From OCS116 cluster bacterium AG-435-F03 (GTDB taxonomy: Bacteria; Pseudomonadota; Alphaproteobacteria; MED-G09), in NCBI GenBank assembly GCA_003212795.1, contig QCOV01000004.1:75762-139761 (forward strand): DNA of 64,000 nucleotides. The letters are read 5' to 3'. Both the position numbers and the translations under genes were made by a program. Under the pieces are notes generated by a model. The model did no database searches, was not told where the DNA came from, and saw nothing but the letters and a program-made list of their open reading frames with translations. Each line of letters begins with the position of its first letter. Position 1 is the first letter of the stretch. Positions 34,681-43,533 of this stretch are shown piece after piece.

Positions 34681-37510
34681 TAATTTCTCTCATTACTTCT
34701 GCATCACGAAGACTTAGGTCTGGGTATTCCTCATCCGTCCCTACTTCTGGTAAAATTTTCCAAGATCTACTGCATTTGTTACCCTCAGCAATATCACATA
34801 TCACAGCAACATCATCAATTTCATCCAAAGTAAATGCATTTTCGGGACCTTTTTCATTTCTCATCTCTGCTTGAGAGGTAATAAATATCTCAGGTAAATC
34901 AATATCTTTTAATACGCCAACATAATTATCATCTGAAATAAAAAGTATTGGTTTTGCTTCAAGACTTGAGCCAATTCTTTTTTCTTTTCTTTCAAGCTCA
35001 ATTGCTCCAGTAACTACCTTTCTTATTGATCTAATGCTCTCCCACTTTTCAAATAATTCTGAATTATTCCATTCATTTTTAACATCTAAAAATTGCATTT
35101 CATGAATAGAATTATTTAAATCAGGAAATCTAGATTTTCTGACTTCTTCAGCAGTAAAACATAAAATTGGAGCAAACCACCTAACCAAATAATCAAAGAG
35201 TAAATCAAGAACAGTTCTAGTTGATTTTCTTATATTGCTTTTTGGACTGTCGCAATATAAGCAATCTTTTCTTATGTCAAAATAAAATGAAGAAAGATCA
35301 AGGTTTGAAAAATTTAATAATATTTGAAATACTGACTTTAAATCAAAATTTTTATAAGACTCTCTAACTTCATTATCTATTAAGCAAAGCTTATGAAGAA
35401 TATACCTTTCTAGCTCTGGCATATCTTTATAATCCACAATTTCATCTTCAGAAAAGTTATCAAGGTTTCCGAGTAAAAAACGAAAAGTATTTCTAATTTT
35501 TCTATAAGACTCTACATTTGCTTTCATGATGTCCTGGCCAACTCTTAGATCGTCTGTAAAGTCGGAGGAAACTACCCACAATCTGATAACATCAGCACCA
35601 TATTGTTTAATCAAATCTTCAGGTTTTGTAACGTTTCCAAGTGATTTAGATTCTTTTTTTCCATCTTTATCAACTACAAATCCATGAGTTAAAACCTTTT
35701 TAAAGGGAGCTTTACCTCTTGTTCCACAACCAACAAGTAACGAAGACTGGAACCAACCGCGATGTTGATCTGATCCCTCAAGATATAAATCTGCAGGAAT
35801 ACCTATTCCTTGATTTCCCTCTAATACAAAAGCTTGTGTAGATCCTGAGTCAAACCAAACATCTAAGATATCATCAATTTTTTCCCATTCATCAGAATTA
35901 TATTTTTCACCCAAAATTTCTTCTGAAGATAACTCAAACCAAGAGTCTGAACCATTTTCTTTAAAATTATTAAATATTTTTTCATTTATTTCTTTATCTT
36001 TAAGGATTTCCCCTGTTTTTTTGTTTAAAAAGATTGCTAAAGGTACTCCCCATGCCCTTTGGCGAGATACAACCCAATCTGGTCTGTTATCTACCATGGA
36101 TTTAATTCTATTTTTTCCTCTCTTAGGTATCCATTCGACATTCTCAATCTCAGATAAAGATTTATTTCTAAGATTATTTTTTTCCATAGAAATAAACCAC
36201 TGAGGGGTATTTCTAAATAATAAAGGCGCTTTAGATCTCCAACTATGAGGATATTGATGACGGAGTTTGCCTTTTGCAAACAAGGCATTGCAATTAATTA
36301 ATTCTTTAATAACTGCACCATTGCCATCACCGTAAGAACCATCATCATCATATACTTTCTTTCCAGCAAAGATTTTTACACTTGGTAAATAAACACCTTC
36401 ATCATCAATCATGAAAGGGGCCTCAATTCCATTTTTAGATGCTAAATCATAATCATCCTGACCATGGCTAGGAGCAATATGCACAAAACCTGTTCCCGTT
36501 TCATCAGTAACAAATTCACCCTCTAGAAGAGGAATATCAAAATCATAGCCAAGAGAATTAAAAGGATGTTGACAAACTAATTTTTCAATCTCATCAACAT
36601 TTTGAATAAGATTTATTTTTGTTTTTGATGCGTTTTCTAGGTTTTCCTTGAGTGAGTTATTAATGATTATTTTTTCCCCAATTTTTGCTAAACTGCCTTC
36701 TTCTATTTCTATAACCTCATAAAGTCCATATTCATACTTCGATGAAAAGGCAATTGCTCTATTTGCAGGAATTGTCCATGGAGTAGTTGTCCAAATAAGA
36801 ATACTAGACTCGTCATATGGTTTTTCTTTTGAAGTTAAAGGAAATTTAACCCAGATTGTTGGCGATACATGCTCTTTATACTCTACTTCAGCCTCAGCTA
36901 ACGCAGTTTTTTCTATAACTGACCACATAACAGGTTTAGATCCACAATACAAATCATCATTCATTAGAAATTTATGAAATTCTCTAACGATAATAGCTTC
37001 GGATTCAAATTCCATTGTTGTGTAAGGGTTTTCCCAATCGCCAAAAACACCTAATCTTTTAAATTCTTCTTTTTGAACTTTAATCCATTTCTTTGCAAAT
37101 AATCTGCACTCACTTCTGAATTCATTTATTGGCACTTCTTCTTTTGACTTTCCCTGCTCTCTATACTGTTCTTCAATTTTCCATTCGATAGGAAGACCAT
37201 GACAGTCCCATCCTGGTCTATAAATTGCATCAAAACCTGCCATTTGTTTAGATTTAACAATTACATCTTTAAGGATTTTATTTAATGCTGTGCCCATATG
37301 CACATTACCATTTGCATAAGGGGGTCCATCGTGGAGAATAAACTTTTCCTTACCTTGAGAAGATTTTCTGATAGAGGCATATGTATCAATTTTATCCCAA
37401 TTCTCTAAAAGTATAGGTTCATTTTCAGATAATTTAGCTTTCATTGGAAGGTCTGTCTTTGGTAAAAGAAGAGTATCTCGATAATCCTTAGTATTTTTTT
37501 TATCTGACAT
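34664..37510 (-). CDS. ileS: Isoleucyl-tRNA synthetase, with altered KMSKS and reduced zinc site
   Basis: A 948-residue class Ia synthetase. The HIGH-type motif is PPYANGNVHMGTALNKI near residue 62, the editing domain follows with TWTTTPWTIPANRA, and WFDSGSTQAFV is diagnostic for IleS. The KMSKS loop reads KKESKSLGNV near 622; I checked the codons, and Glu replaces the usual Met. At the C-terminus the family normally has two Cys-x2-Cys pairs that bind zinc. Here they read KCSRSW and LSLRDA, leaving one of four cysteines. The rest is intact and the gene is essential, so these look like lineage changes rather than decay. It lies between ribF (directly adjacent) and lspA. Confidence 0.96.
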   Translation of the reverse strand: MSDKKNTKDYRDTLLLPKTDLPMKAKLSENEPILLENWDKIDTYASIRKSSQGKEKFILHDGPPYANGNVHMGTALNKILKDVIVKSKQMAGFDAIYRPGWDCHGLPIEWKIEEQYREQGKSKEEVPINEFRSECRLFAKKWIKVQKEEFKRLGVFGDWENPYTTMEFESEAIIVREFHKFLMNDDLYCGSKPVMWSVIEKTALAEAEVEYKEHVSPTIWVKFPLTSKEKPYDESSILIWTTTPWTIPANRAIAFSSKYEYGLYEVIEIEEGSLAKIGEKIIINNSLKENLENASKTKINLIQNVDEIEKLVCQHPFNSLGYDFDIPLLEGEFVTDETGTGFVHIAPSHGQDDYDLASKNGIEAPFMIDDEGVYLPSVKIFAGKKVYDDDGSYGDGNGAVIKELINCNALFAKGKLRHQYPHSWRSKAPLLFRNTPQWFISMEKNNLRNKSLSEIENVEWIPKRGKNRIKSMVDNRPDWVVSRQRAWGVPLAIFLNKKTGEILKDKEINEKIFNNFKENGSDSWFELSSEEILGEKYNSDEWEKIDDILDVWFDSGSTQAFVLEGNQGIGIPADLYLEGSDQHRGWFQSSLLVGCGTRGKAPFKKVLTHGFVVDKDGKKESKSLGNVTKPEDLIKQYGADVIRLWVVSSDFTDDLRVGQDIMKANVESYRKIRNTFRFLLGNLDNFSEDEIVDYKDMPELERYILHKLCLIDNEVRESYKNFDLKSVFQILLNFSNLDLSSFYFDIRKDCLYCDSPKSNIRKSTRTVLDLLFDYLVRWFAPILCFTAEEVRKSRFPDLNNSIHEMQFLDVKNEWNNSELFEKWESIRSIRKVVTGAIELERKEKRIGSSLEAKPILFISDDNYVGVLKDIDLPEIFITSQAEMRNEKGPENAFTLDEIDDVAVICDIAEGNKCSRSWKILPEVGTDEEYPDLSLRDAEVMREINDKGN

Positions 37511-38428
37511 TTATTTATCCAATATTTTAATTGCTTTTTTAGAGTCCAATGAAATTTGTTCCTTTAGTAAATCAATACCATCAAATTTTTTTTCTTTTCT
37601 GATAAACTCGATAAACGAAACTACTATATCCTTACCATAAATATCTTTTGAAAAGTCAAATAAATAGGTCTCTAGAAGCAATTTTTCGCCATCAAAAGTT
37701 GGTCTAATACCATAGTTAGATACTCCATTATAACTCATACCATCTATCTCAACTTTAACAGCATAAACACCAAAATTTATTTGCAAAAAATCATTTACTT
37801 CTAAATTGGCAGTTGGAAAACCAATTTCTCTACCTCTCTTATCACCTGAAACGACTGTTCCTTTTATTAACCATTTATGGCCAAGCATTTTTTCAGCTTC
37901 TTTGAAATCGCCAGCCTTTAAAAGATCTCTCACATTTGATGAAGATAGAACAGTTTCATCTTTTTTTTGTTCATCTACAATCTTAACAATAATATTGTTT
38001 TGTGTGCATATTCTTTTTAAGTCTTCAATATCTCCAGCCCTATTTTTACCAAATCGAAAGTCATAGCCGACTATTATTGCTGATGGTTTAATTGTTTCAA
38101 TTATGATATCATTAATAAATTCTTCAGGGCTTCTTTCGGCCATATTTTTATCAAAATTCAAAACAACGAAGCATTCTATACCAAACTTATTCAACAAAAA
38201 CTCTTTAGTTTTTAAATCAGATAAATAAAAATTCTCAGAGTTCTTGTTAAAAAACTTTCTTGGATGCGGCTCAAATACAATGACACCTGCATAAGAAGAG
38301 TTTTTAATGGATGTTTCTTTAGCAATTTCAATAATCTCTTTATGACCTAGATGTACTCCATCAAAATTACCTAAAGCAAAAACCCCTCCTGGTTCTATAA
38401 CTTTGTTATCATTTTTTACAACTAACAT
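37511..38428 (-). CDS. ribF: Bifunctional riboflavin kinase / FAD synthetase
   Basis: A 305-residue enzyme that makes FMN and then FAD from riboflavin. The N-terminal adenylyltransferase domain shows ALGNFDGVHLGHKEII at residues 18-33, FEPHPRKFF and VGYDFRFGKNRAGD. The C-terminal kinase domain shows GREIGFPTANLE near 200 and YGIRPTFDG. It stops directly before the ileS start, a frequent alphaproteobacterial arrangement. Flavin supply would serve trxB, the nitroreductase and the FAD oxidase in this window. Confidence 0.96.
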   Translation of the reverse strand: MLVVKNDNKVIEPGGVFALGNFDGVHLGHKEIIEIAKETSIKNSSYAGVIVFEPHPRKFFNKNSENFYLSDLKTKEFLLNKFGIECFVVLNFDKNMAERSPEEFINDIIIETIKPSAIIVGYDFRFGKNRAGDIEDLKRICTQNNIIVKIVDEQKKDETVLSSSNVRDLLKAGDFKEAEKMLGHKWLIKGTVVSGDKRGREIGFPTANLEVNDFLQINFGVYAVKVEIDGMSYNGVSNYGIRPTFDGEKLLLETYLFDFSKDIYGKDIVVSFIEFIRKEKKFDGIDLLKEQISLDSKKAIKILDK

Positions 38429-38437
38429 TAGAAATAT

Positions 38438-39325
38438 TTACCAATTAAATTCATCTATAAAAAAATTAGGATATATACCCTTATTTTCTATCGATTCTAA
38501 AATTTTATCTTTACTATTATTGGAAAATAATCCTCCAAGAACTAAAATAGAATCCAAACCAATTAAATTTGCTCCCTTAATATCTGTTTCCAGGCCATCA
38601 CCTACAACTAATATATTTTGTTTATCTGAAAGGCTTATTTTTTTTATTTTTTCAATAGCTTCCCTAAAAATTGGTGAATACGGTTTTCCTATATTGACAA
38701 CTTTTCCTCCAATTTCTTCATAGGTTTTTGAAATTAACCCAGCACATGGTATTAATTTTTTTCCACGTTGGACCAAAAGATCAGGATTTGCACAAACCAA
38801 ACTCATATTTCTTTCTTTTGCAGAATTTAGAAGATCTAAATAATCATTTTCATCTTCATTTTCATCATCAAAAAGCCCAGTAACAAAAATAAAATCTGAG
38901 TCATTGAAATCAACCCTTTTAACACTTGTGCCTTCAAATATATTTAGATCTCTATCAGGTCCAATATGATAACAATTATCACCAAATATTTTTTCAGTAA
39001 GTGATTTTCTTGTTAAATCCCCTGATGTGATTATGTCATCATAGCAATCACTCTTAAAACCAAACTTATCTAAAACTGTTTTAACATATGAAGATGGCCT
39101 AGGAGCATTAGATAAAAGTATAACATGATTATTTTGTTCTTTGTAGTTAAGTAGACATTCATTTATACCTGGAAATAACTCTTGCCCATTATGAATTACT
39201 CCCCAAATATCACATATCAAAGCATCATATTGATATGAAATATCAGAAAATCTCTTAACCTCCTGTAATCCCTCAAAACTATTTTCCATTTGCAATTCAC
39301 TAATGTAACTATCATATTCAGTCAA
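38438..39325 (-). CDS. HAD-superfamily hydrolase (TIGR01459-like)
   Basis: A HAD-family phosphatase of about 283-295 residues. The nucleophile motif is DALICDIWGVIHNG, motif II is VILLSNAPRP, and motif III is NILVVGDGLETDIKGANLIG. This matches the NagD-like subgroup often found upstream of ribF/ileS in alphaproteobacteria (TIGR01459). The longest frame starts at a TTG at 39325, but family alignment favours the ATG at 39289; neither has a good ribosome site. It leads the operon of ribF, ileS, lspA and the lipoprotein gene. Substrate unknown. Confidence 0.9.
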   Translation of the reverse strand: MTEYDSYISELQMENSFEGLQEVKRFSDISYQYDALICDIWGVIHNGQELFPGINECLLNYKEQNNHVILLSNAPRPSSYVKTVLDKFGFKSDCYDDIITSGDLTRKSLTEKIFGDNCYHIGPDRDLNIFEGTSVKRVDFNDSDFIFVTGLFDDENEDENDYLDLLNSAKERNMSLVCANPDLLVQRGKKLIPCAGLISKTYEEIGGKVVNIGKPYSPIFREAIEKIKKISLSDKQNILVVGDGLETDIKGANLIGLDSILVLGGLFSNNSKDKILESIENKGIYPNFFIDEFNW

Positions 39326-39384
39326 CTATTGGTTCATTTAGTTTTAAAGCTCTGGTAAGTTAAAATTGTAAAAAGGAGGAACTT

Positions 39385-40149
39385 ATGAACTTATTTGATT
39401 TAAATGGTAAAAATGCACTAATCACAGGTTCAACAAAAGGTATCGGTGAAGCTATAGCAAGACAATTTTCAAATCATGGGGCAAAAGTTGTTATATCTAG
39501 TAGAAAAGAAGACTTATGTGAACAAGTAAAAGATGACATAAATAGTGAAAACCCAGAAAGCGCAATTTCTATTCCTTGTAATATTAACCATAAAGAACAA
39601 TTAGAAAATCTAGTTAATGAAACAAATAAACAACTTGGAGGAGTTGATATACTTGTTTGTAATGCAGCCGTTAATCCCTTCTTTGGATCATCATTAAATA
39701 TCCCAGATGATGCTTTCGATAAAATATTAAGTGCAAACATAAAATCCAATCATTGGCTTTGCAATCTTGTACTACCTCAAATGATAGAAAAAAAAGATGG
39801 TGTAATAATAATTATTTCGTCTGTTGGAGGCTTGAAAGGGTCTGAACTTCTGGGTGCATACAGCATATCCAAAGCAGCAGATATGCAACTAGCAAGAAAT
39901 ATTGCAGTTGAACATGGCCCAAATAATATAAGGGCAAATTGTATTTCACCAGGATTAGTAAAAACCTACTTTGCAAAAGCTCTTTGGGATAATCCTGAAA
40001 TTCTTGAAAACACAACATCGAAAGCACCTCTAAGAAGAATAGGCATGCCAGATGAAATAGCTGGAGCCGCAGTTTTCTTAGCAAGTGATGCTGGTGCTTT
40101 TACAACTGGACAGAATTTTGTGATTGATGGTGGCGTAACTATTACATAG
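39385..40149 (+). CDS. Short-chain dehydrogenase/reductase
   Basis: A 254-residue classical SDR. ALITGSTKGIGEAIARQF is at residues 12-29, VCNAAVNP near 91, the catalytic Ser in IISSVGGLKG near 142, and AYSISKAAD near 157 with Tyr and Lys. The tail FTTGQNFVIDGG is usual for the family. SSRKED after strand 2 suggests NADP(H). AAAGGAGG lies 7 bases before the ATG. It is followed 10 bases later by a 2-hydroxyacid dehydrogenase gene, so the two may act on the same compound. Substrate unknown. Confidence 0.9.
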   Translation: MNLFDLNGKNALITGSTKGIGEAIARQFSNHGAKVVISSRKEDLCEQVKDDINSENPESAISIPCNINHKEQLENLVNETNKQLGGVDILVCNAAVNPFFGSSLNIPDDAFDKILSANIKSNHWLCNLVLPQMIEKKDGVIIIISSVGGLKGSELLGAYSISKAADMQLARNIAVEHGPNNIRANCISPGLVKTYFAKALWDNPEILENTTSKAPLRRIGMPDEIAGAAVFLASDAGAFTTGQNFVIDGGVTIT

Positions 40150-40159
40150 GAAGATATTA

Positions 40160-41191
40160 ATGGAAGTTCTATTATTGGGTGAGAAATGTACTCCATATTT
40201 ATCTATATTTAGTAAAAATTTAGATGAAAGTTGGAAGATATCTACTTGGAAACCTGAAGAAGGAAGTGATACTCTTATTAAAAAATATCAATCGGCAGAA
40301 ATAATTGTTACTGGCTTCGATGCAATGAATACCGGTAATGTATTTAAATATATTTCGGAAGCAAAAAACTTAAAATTACTTCAAATACCTTTTGTTGGTG
40401 TAGATTGGCTCGATAAATCATTTATCCCTTCCAATGTTATGATAGCAAATGCCTCAGGACATGAAATAGCAATGGCTGAGTACACTATTGGAACAATGCT
40501 AGCTTTAGCGCTAGACCTATTTAATGTTGATAAATCATTTAGAGATGGTTCTTGGGAAAATTGGCCCGGGCTTACACATACAAAATTAATAAATAATGAA
40601 ATTTTTGGAAAAACATTTGGTATTATAGGTTATGGATTAATTGGTCAAGAATGTGCAAAAAGAGCGAAAAGCCTTGGAATGAAAGTTATGGGAATAAATA
40701 GAAAAATAAAGAAAGTACTTCCTCAAAACCTTGATTGGCATGGATCAACTGAAGAAATAGATAAATTACTTAGCGAAAGCGATTATGTTTTACTAGCCTG
40801 CGACTTAAATAAGACAACACATAATCTTATAAATAAGGAAACACTAGGTAAAATGAAAAAAACTTCTTTTCTTATTAATATAGCTAGAGGAAATGTTTGT
40901 AACGAAGATGATTTATACAATTGTCTTAAAAATAAAAAAATCGCTGGTGCAGCAATAGATACTTGGTGGGTATATCCATATTCTGATAAAGAAAATAAAG
41001 ATCCAATGCCATCAAATCTACCTTTTCATGAATTAACAAATTTAATCATGTCTCCGCATAACTCTTCAAATTCATTGGAATCTGATATAAGAAGAGCTGA
41101 GTTTATGTCTAAAAACTTTTTGGCATTTAAAAATAATGATGAGGTTCCTGGTTTCGTTTTCTATGGAACAGGCGATAAAGTAGAGGTATAA
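40160..41191 (+). CDS. D-isomer-specific 2-hydroxyacid dehydrogenase family protein
   Basis: A 343-residue NAD(P)-dependent dehydrogenase. The Rossmann motif FGIIGYGLIGQECAKRA is near residue 155. The catalytic Arg is in INIARGNVCNEDDL near 246, and the acid-His pair is in the region ending MSPHNSS near 297. LLACDLNKTTHNLINKE is typical of the NAD-binding domain. Phosphoglycerate, glyoxylate/hydroxypyruvate and formate dehydrogenases belong here; none is specifically indicated. It sits within a likely three-gene operon with an SDR and a 72-residue protein. Confidence 0.9.
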   Translation: MEVLLLGEKCTPYLSIFSKNLDESWKISTWKPEEGSDTLIKKYQSAEIIVTGFDAMNTGNVFKYISEAKNLKLLQIPFVGVDWLDKSFIPSNVMIANASGHEIAMAEYTIGTMLALALDLFNVDKSFRDGSWENWPGLTHTKLINNEIFGKTFGIIGYGLIGQECAKRAKSLGMKVMGINRKIKKVLPQNLDWHGSTEEIDKLLSESDYVLLACDLNKTTHNLINKETLGKMKKTSFLINIARGNVCNEDDLYNCLKNKKIAGAAIDTWWVYPYSDKENKDPMPSNLPFHELTNLIMSPHNSSNSLESDIRRAEFMSKNFLAFKNNDEVPGFVFYGTGDKVEV

Positions 41192-41199
41192 TAATTGAT

Positions 41200-41418
41200 A
41201 TGAATAATTCAGATAAAAAAATCGAAAGAATAACTGTATTAGCAAAAGATTTTACACCAGCAGCCATGGAATTTCATAAAAAGAATATGAGTGCAAAAGG
41301 ATATAGAATGGAAGGCACTATAGTACCAAGAAGATTTCAAATTATTGAAGGTGTTGATGACGCAAAAGATTTATTTGAAGGTGAAGAATATTATGCAGTC
41401 ACCTTTGTAAAAGAATAA
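41200..41418 (+). CDS. Small conserved-looking protein, unknown function
   Basis: A 72-residue soluble protein, 8 bases downstream of the 2-hydroxyacid dehydrogenase gene. I do not recognise it. It has a mixed alpha/beta look: a strand near residues 8-15, a helix FTPAAMEFHKKNMSAKGY, and two strands ending EEYYAVTFVKE. The composition is balanced and a short frame ending so close to its neighbours suggests a real gene rather than chance. The layout recalls small ferredoxin-fold or DUF-type proteins that accompany enzymes, but that is a guess. Confidence 0.7.
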   Translation: MNNSDKKIERITVLAKDFTPAAMEFHKKNMSAKGYRMEGTIVPRRFQIIEGVDDAKDLFEGEEYYAVTFVKE

Positions 41419-41420
41419 AT

Positions 41421-42164
41421 TTATTCGAGTATTTTATTCTTTATTTTATCGATTATATCTAAAGTGATGTTCAATTCCTTAATCACAAAATCATCAATTT
41501 TAATGTATCTATTCTCTATTTCATTAAACGCAGCATTTATATAATCAATTCTTGCTTCAAAAAGAGGTTTAATTTTTTCTGAAATCACTTCATTCCAGTT
41601 ACTCCCTGATGTAGGGCCTTTATAATATTTGTTAGTTAATAAGTAATCTTCAATAATTACATCTTTCTTAACACCCATTAAACCCAATAAAAGCAATGAC
41701 GCAAAACCTGTTCTGTCCTTACCTGCAAAGCAATGAAAGACAATTGGTATTTCTCCTAAGGCAATATTTTCAAGAAATGAAGAATATTTTTTTTTATGCT
41801 GATTTACATATAAAACATAATGACTTTGAAGTGCATTTGCTAGTTCTTGACTAGTAATACCTTCTCTAGATGAAAGCTCTTGGAGGTCCTGTGTCCCAAG
41901 TGTTTTAATAGGTATATGAAGTAATTTTGGCGAAGATGATTGGTTGAATGGAGATGGATTCTCTATCATTTCATTTTCACTTCTAAAATCACAAACAGTT
42001 TTTATTCCTAACTTATTAAGGACATTAAAATCTGATGAAGTCAGGTTTGATAAATGATCAGATCTATAAATTAAACCTTTTCGAATTTTAGATCCTTCTG
42101 ATGCTTCATAACCACCCAAATCTCTAAAATTAGTTGCACCTTCAAGTTGAATATTTCTTTCCAA
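41421..42164 (-). CDS. Tyrosine/serine phosphatase family protein (Y_phosphatase3-like)
   Basis: A 247-residue protein with the dual-specificity phosphatase signature HCFAGKDRTG near residue 110 (nucleophilic Cys and P-loop Arg). NFRDLGGY near residue 13 and IYRSDHLSNLT are typical of the bacterial Y_phosphatase3 group, which acts on phosphotyrosine or phosphoinositides. The start is TTG at 42164 with GGAG 6 bases upstream. That ribosome site begins only 2-3 bases after the 3' CCA of tRNA-Met, so the mRNA may be released by tRNA processing. Substrate unknown. Confidence 0.9.
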   Translation of the reverse strand: MERNIQLEGATNFRDLGGYEASEGSKIRKGLIYRSDHLSNLTSSDFNVLNKLGIKTVCDFRSENEMIENPSPFNQSSSPKLLHIPIKTLGTQDLQELSSREGITSQELANALQSHYVLYVNQHKKKYSSFLENIALGEIPIVFHCFAGKDRTGFASLLLLGLMGVKKDVIIEDYLLTNKYYKGPTSGSNWNEVISEKIKPLFEARIDYINAAFNEIENRYIKIDDFVIKELNITLDIIDKIKNKILE

Positions 42165-42176
42165 TTAAATCTCCTA

Positions 42177-42253
42177 TGGTAGCGGGGGAGGGATTTGAAC
42201 CCCCGACACGCGGATTATGATTCCGCTGCTCTAACCAACTGAGCTACCCCGCC
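42177..42253 (-). tRNA. tRNA-Met (anticodon CAT, elongator type)
   Basis: Minus-strand cloverleaf of 77 bases. The acceptor stem GGCGGGG pairs with CCCCGCT (G-T at the end pair), discriminator A, encoded CCA. The anticodon stem GCGGA/TCCGC encloses ATCATAA, so the anticodon is CAT. The D-arm AGCTCAGTTGGTTAGAGC and the lack of three G-C pairs in the anticodon stem exclude the initiator form. A lysidine-modified tRNA-Ile2 also has CAT; overall sequence favours elongator Met. Confidence 0.93.
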
Positions 42254-42260
42254 ATGAAAT

Positions 42261-42292
42261 GACATCAATAATCCTTTCAAGATATTAATGTC
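42261..42292. repeat. Small inverted repeat between tRNA-Met and mnmA
   Basis: GACAT-C-AATA pairs with TATT-A-ATGTC around a 12-base loop. On the minus (transcribed) strand no T run follows, so it is not a typical terminator. It could guide RNA processing between mnmA and the tRNA, or be chance in AT-rich DNA. Confidence 0.4.
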
Positions 42293-42300
42293 AACAATAC

Positions 42301-43425
42301 TTATTGAGTTATCCACCCTCCCCCAAGGACTCTTGATGAATTATTTGCATCATAGAAAACACATGCTTGACCAGGGGAAACACCTTCCACATCTTCGTAA
42401 AAGTTAATACATAACTGCTGATTTGATAAAAACAAATTAGCTAACTTTGGCTCTTGGGTTGAGCGTATTTTAGCTTTTATTTTAATTTTTTTATCTTCTA
42501 TTTGACTGATATCATCATCTCCAATCCAATTTACATCCCTAACATAAATATCTCTTGTTCTTAAATCATCTTTTGAACCAAGAATTACATCATGATTGTC
42601 TGGATTAATATCAATTACATATAATGGTGCTCCAGTTGCAACTCCGAGACCTTTTCTTTGCCCAATTGTAAAGTTGACTATACCTTTATGTTGGCCAAGT
42701 ATATTTCCATCAACAGATTTTAAATGGCCTGGCTTGAGGTTATTTGGATCAATTTTTTTTAAAATATCAGCATATTTTCCGTCTGGAACAAAACATATAT
42801 CTTGACTGTCTGGCTTATCAGAAACAGTTAAACCAATTTCATTTGCAAAAGATCTTATTTCAGATTTTTTAAAATCCCCAAGGGGAAACCTTAAAAATTC
42901 TAGTTGATCTCTTGTTGTTTTAAATAAAAAATAACTTTGATCTTTTTCTGAGTCTTTTGCACGATGCAATTGGCGATTATGTCCAAAGCCTTGAGATATT
43001 ATATAATGTCCAGTGATAAGAGCCTTAGCATTTAAACCTTTTGCAGCTTCAAACAAATCATCAAATTTAACTTTTTCATTACACAGAACACACGGTATTG
43101 GAGTTTCACCTTTTTGATAGGATTCTGAAAAACTATTAATAACTTTTTCTTTAAAAATATCTTCATAATTTAAAACATAATGAGGGATTCCAAGATCTGC
43201 AGCTACTTTTCTAGCATCTTGAATATCCTGCCCAGCACAACAGCTACCCTTTTTACCATTTGAAGATCCTGAGTCATATAATTGTAAGGTTATTCCAATA
43301 ACAGAATATCCTGCATTCTTAACCAATGCGGCAGCAACGGATGAGTCCACTCCTCCGCTCATTGCCACAACAACTTTAGTCTCTTCTGGCTTTCCCTTTA
43401 AATCTAAATCAATAATCGGCAACAT
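42301..43425 (-). CDS. mnmA: tRNA-specific 2-thiouridylase
   Basis: A 374-residue enzyme that thiolates U34 of the Lys, Glu and Gln tRNAs. The PP-loop VVAMSGGVDSSVAAALV is at residues 18-34. The first catalytic Cys is in IPCVLCNEKVKF near 115 and the second in DSQDICFVPDGKY near 211. GHYIISQG is the conserved tRNA-contact segment. Length is normal. It is followed on the same strand by tRNA-Met after about 48 bases. Tight identity. Confidence 0.96.
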   Translation of the reverse strand: MLPIIDLDLKGKPEETKVVVAMSGGVDSSVAAALVKNAGYSVIGITLQLYDSGSSNGKKGSCCAGQDIQDARKVAADLGIPHYVLNYEDIFKEKVINSFSESYQKGETPIPCVLCNEKVKFDDLFEAAKGLNAKALITGHYIISQGFGHNRQLHRAKDSEKDQSYFLFKTTRDQLEFLRFPLGDFKKSEIRSFANEIGLTVSDKPDSQDICFVPDGKYADILKKIDPNNLKPGHLKSVDGNILGQHKGIVNFTIGQRKGLGVATGAPLYVIDINPDNHDVILGSKDDLRTRDIYVRDVNWIGDDDISQIEDKKIKIKAKIRSTQEPKLANLFLSNQQLCINFYEDVEGVSPGQACVFYDANNSSRVLGGGWITQ

Positions 43426-43533
43426 TTAAAAAACCTTAATATTTTAAACTCTTATAAAGCACTATAGGTTAATTATTCAATAATTTATAAATAATTTATT
43501 GATTTGAAATGTGTTATATAACTAACTAATAAA

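Noticed and set aside
39474-40196. Several open frames opposite the SDR and dehydrogenase genes
   Set aside because: They are antisense shadows of well-supported genes, without family features or ribosome sites.
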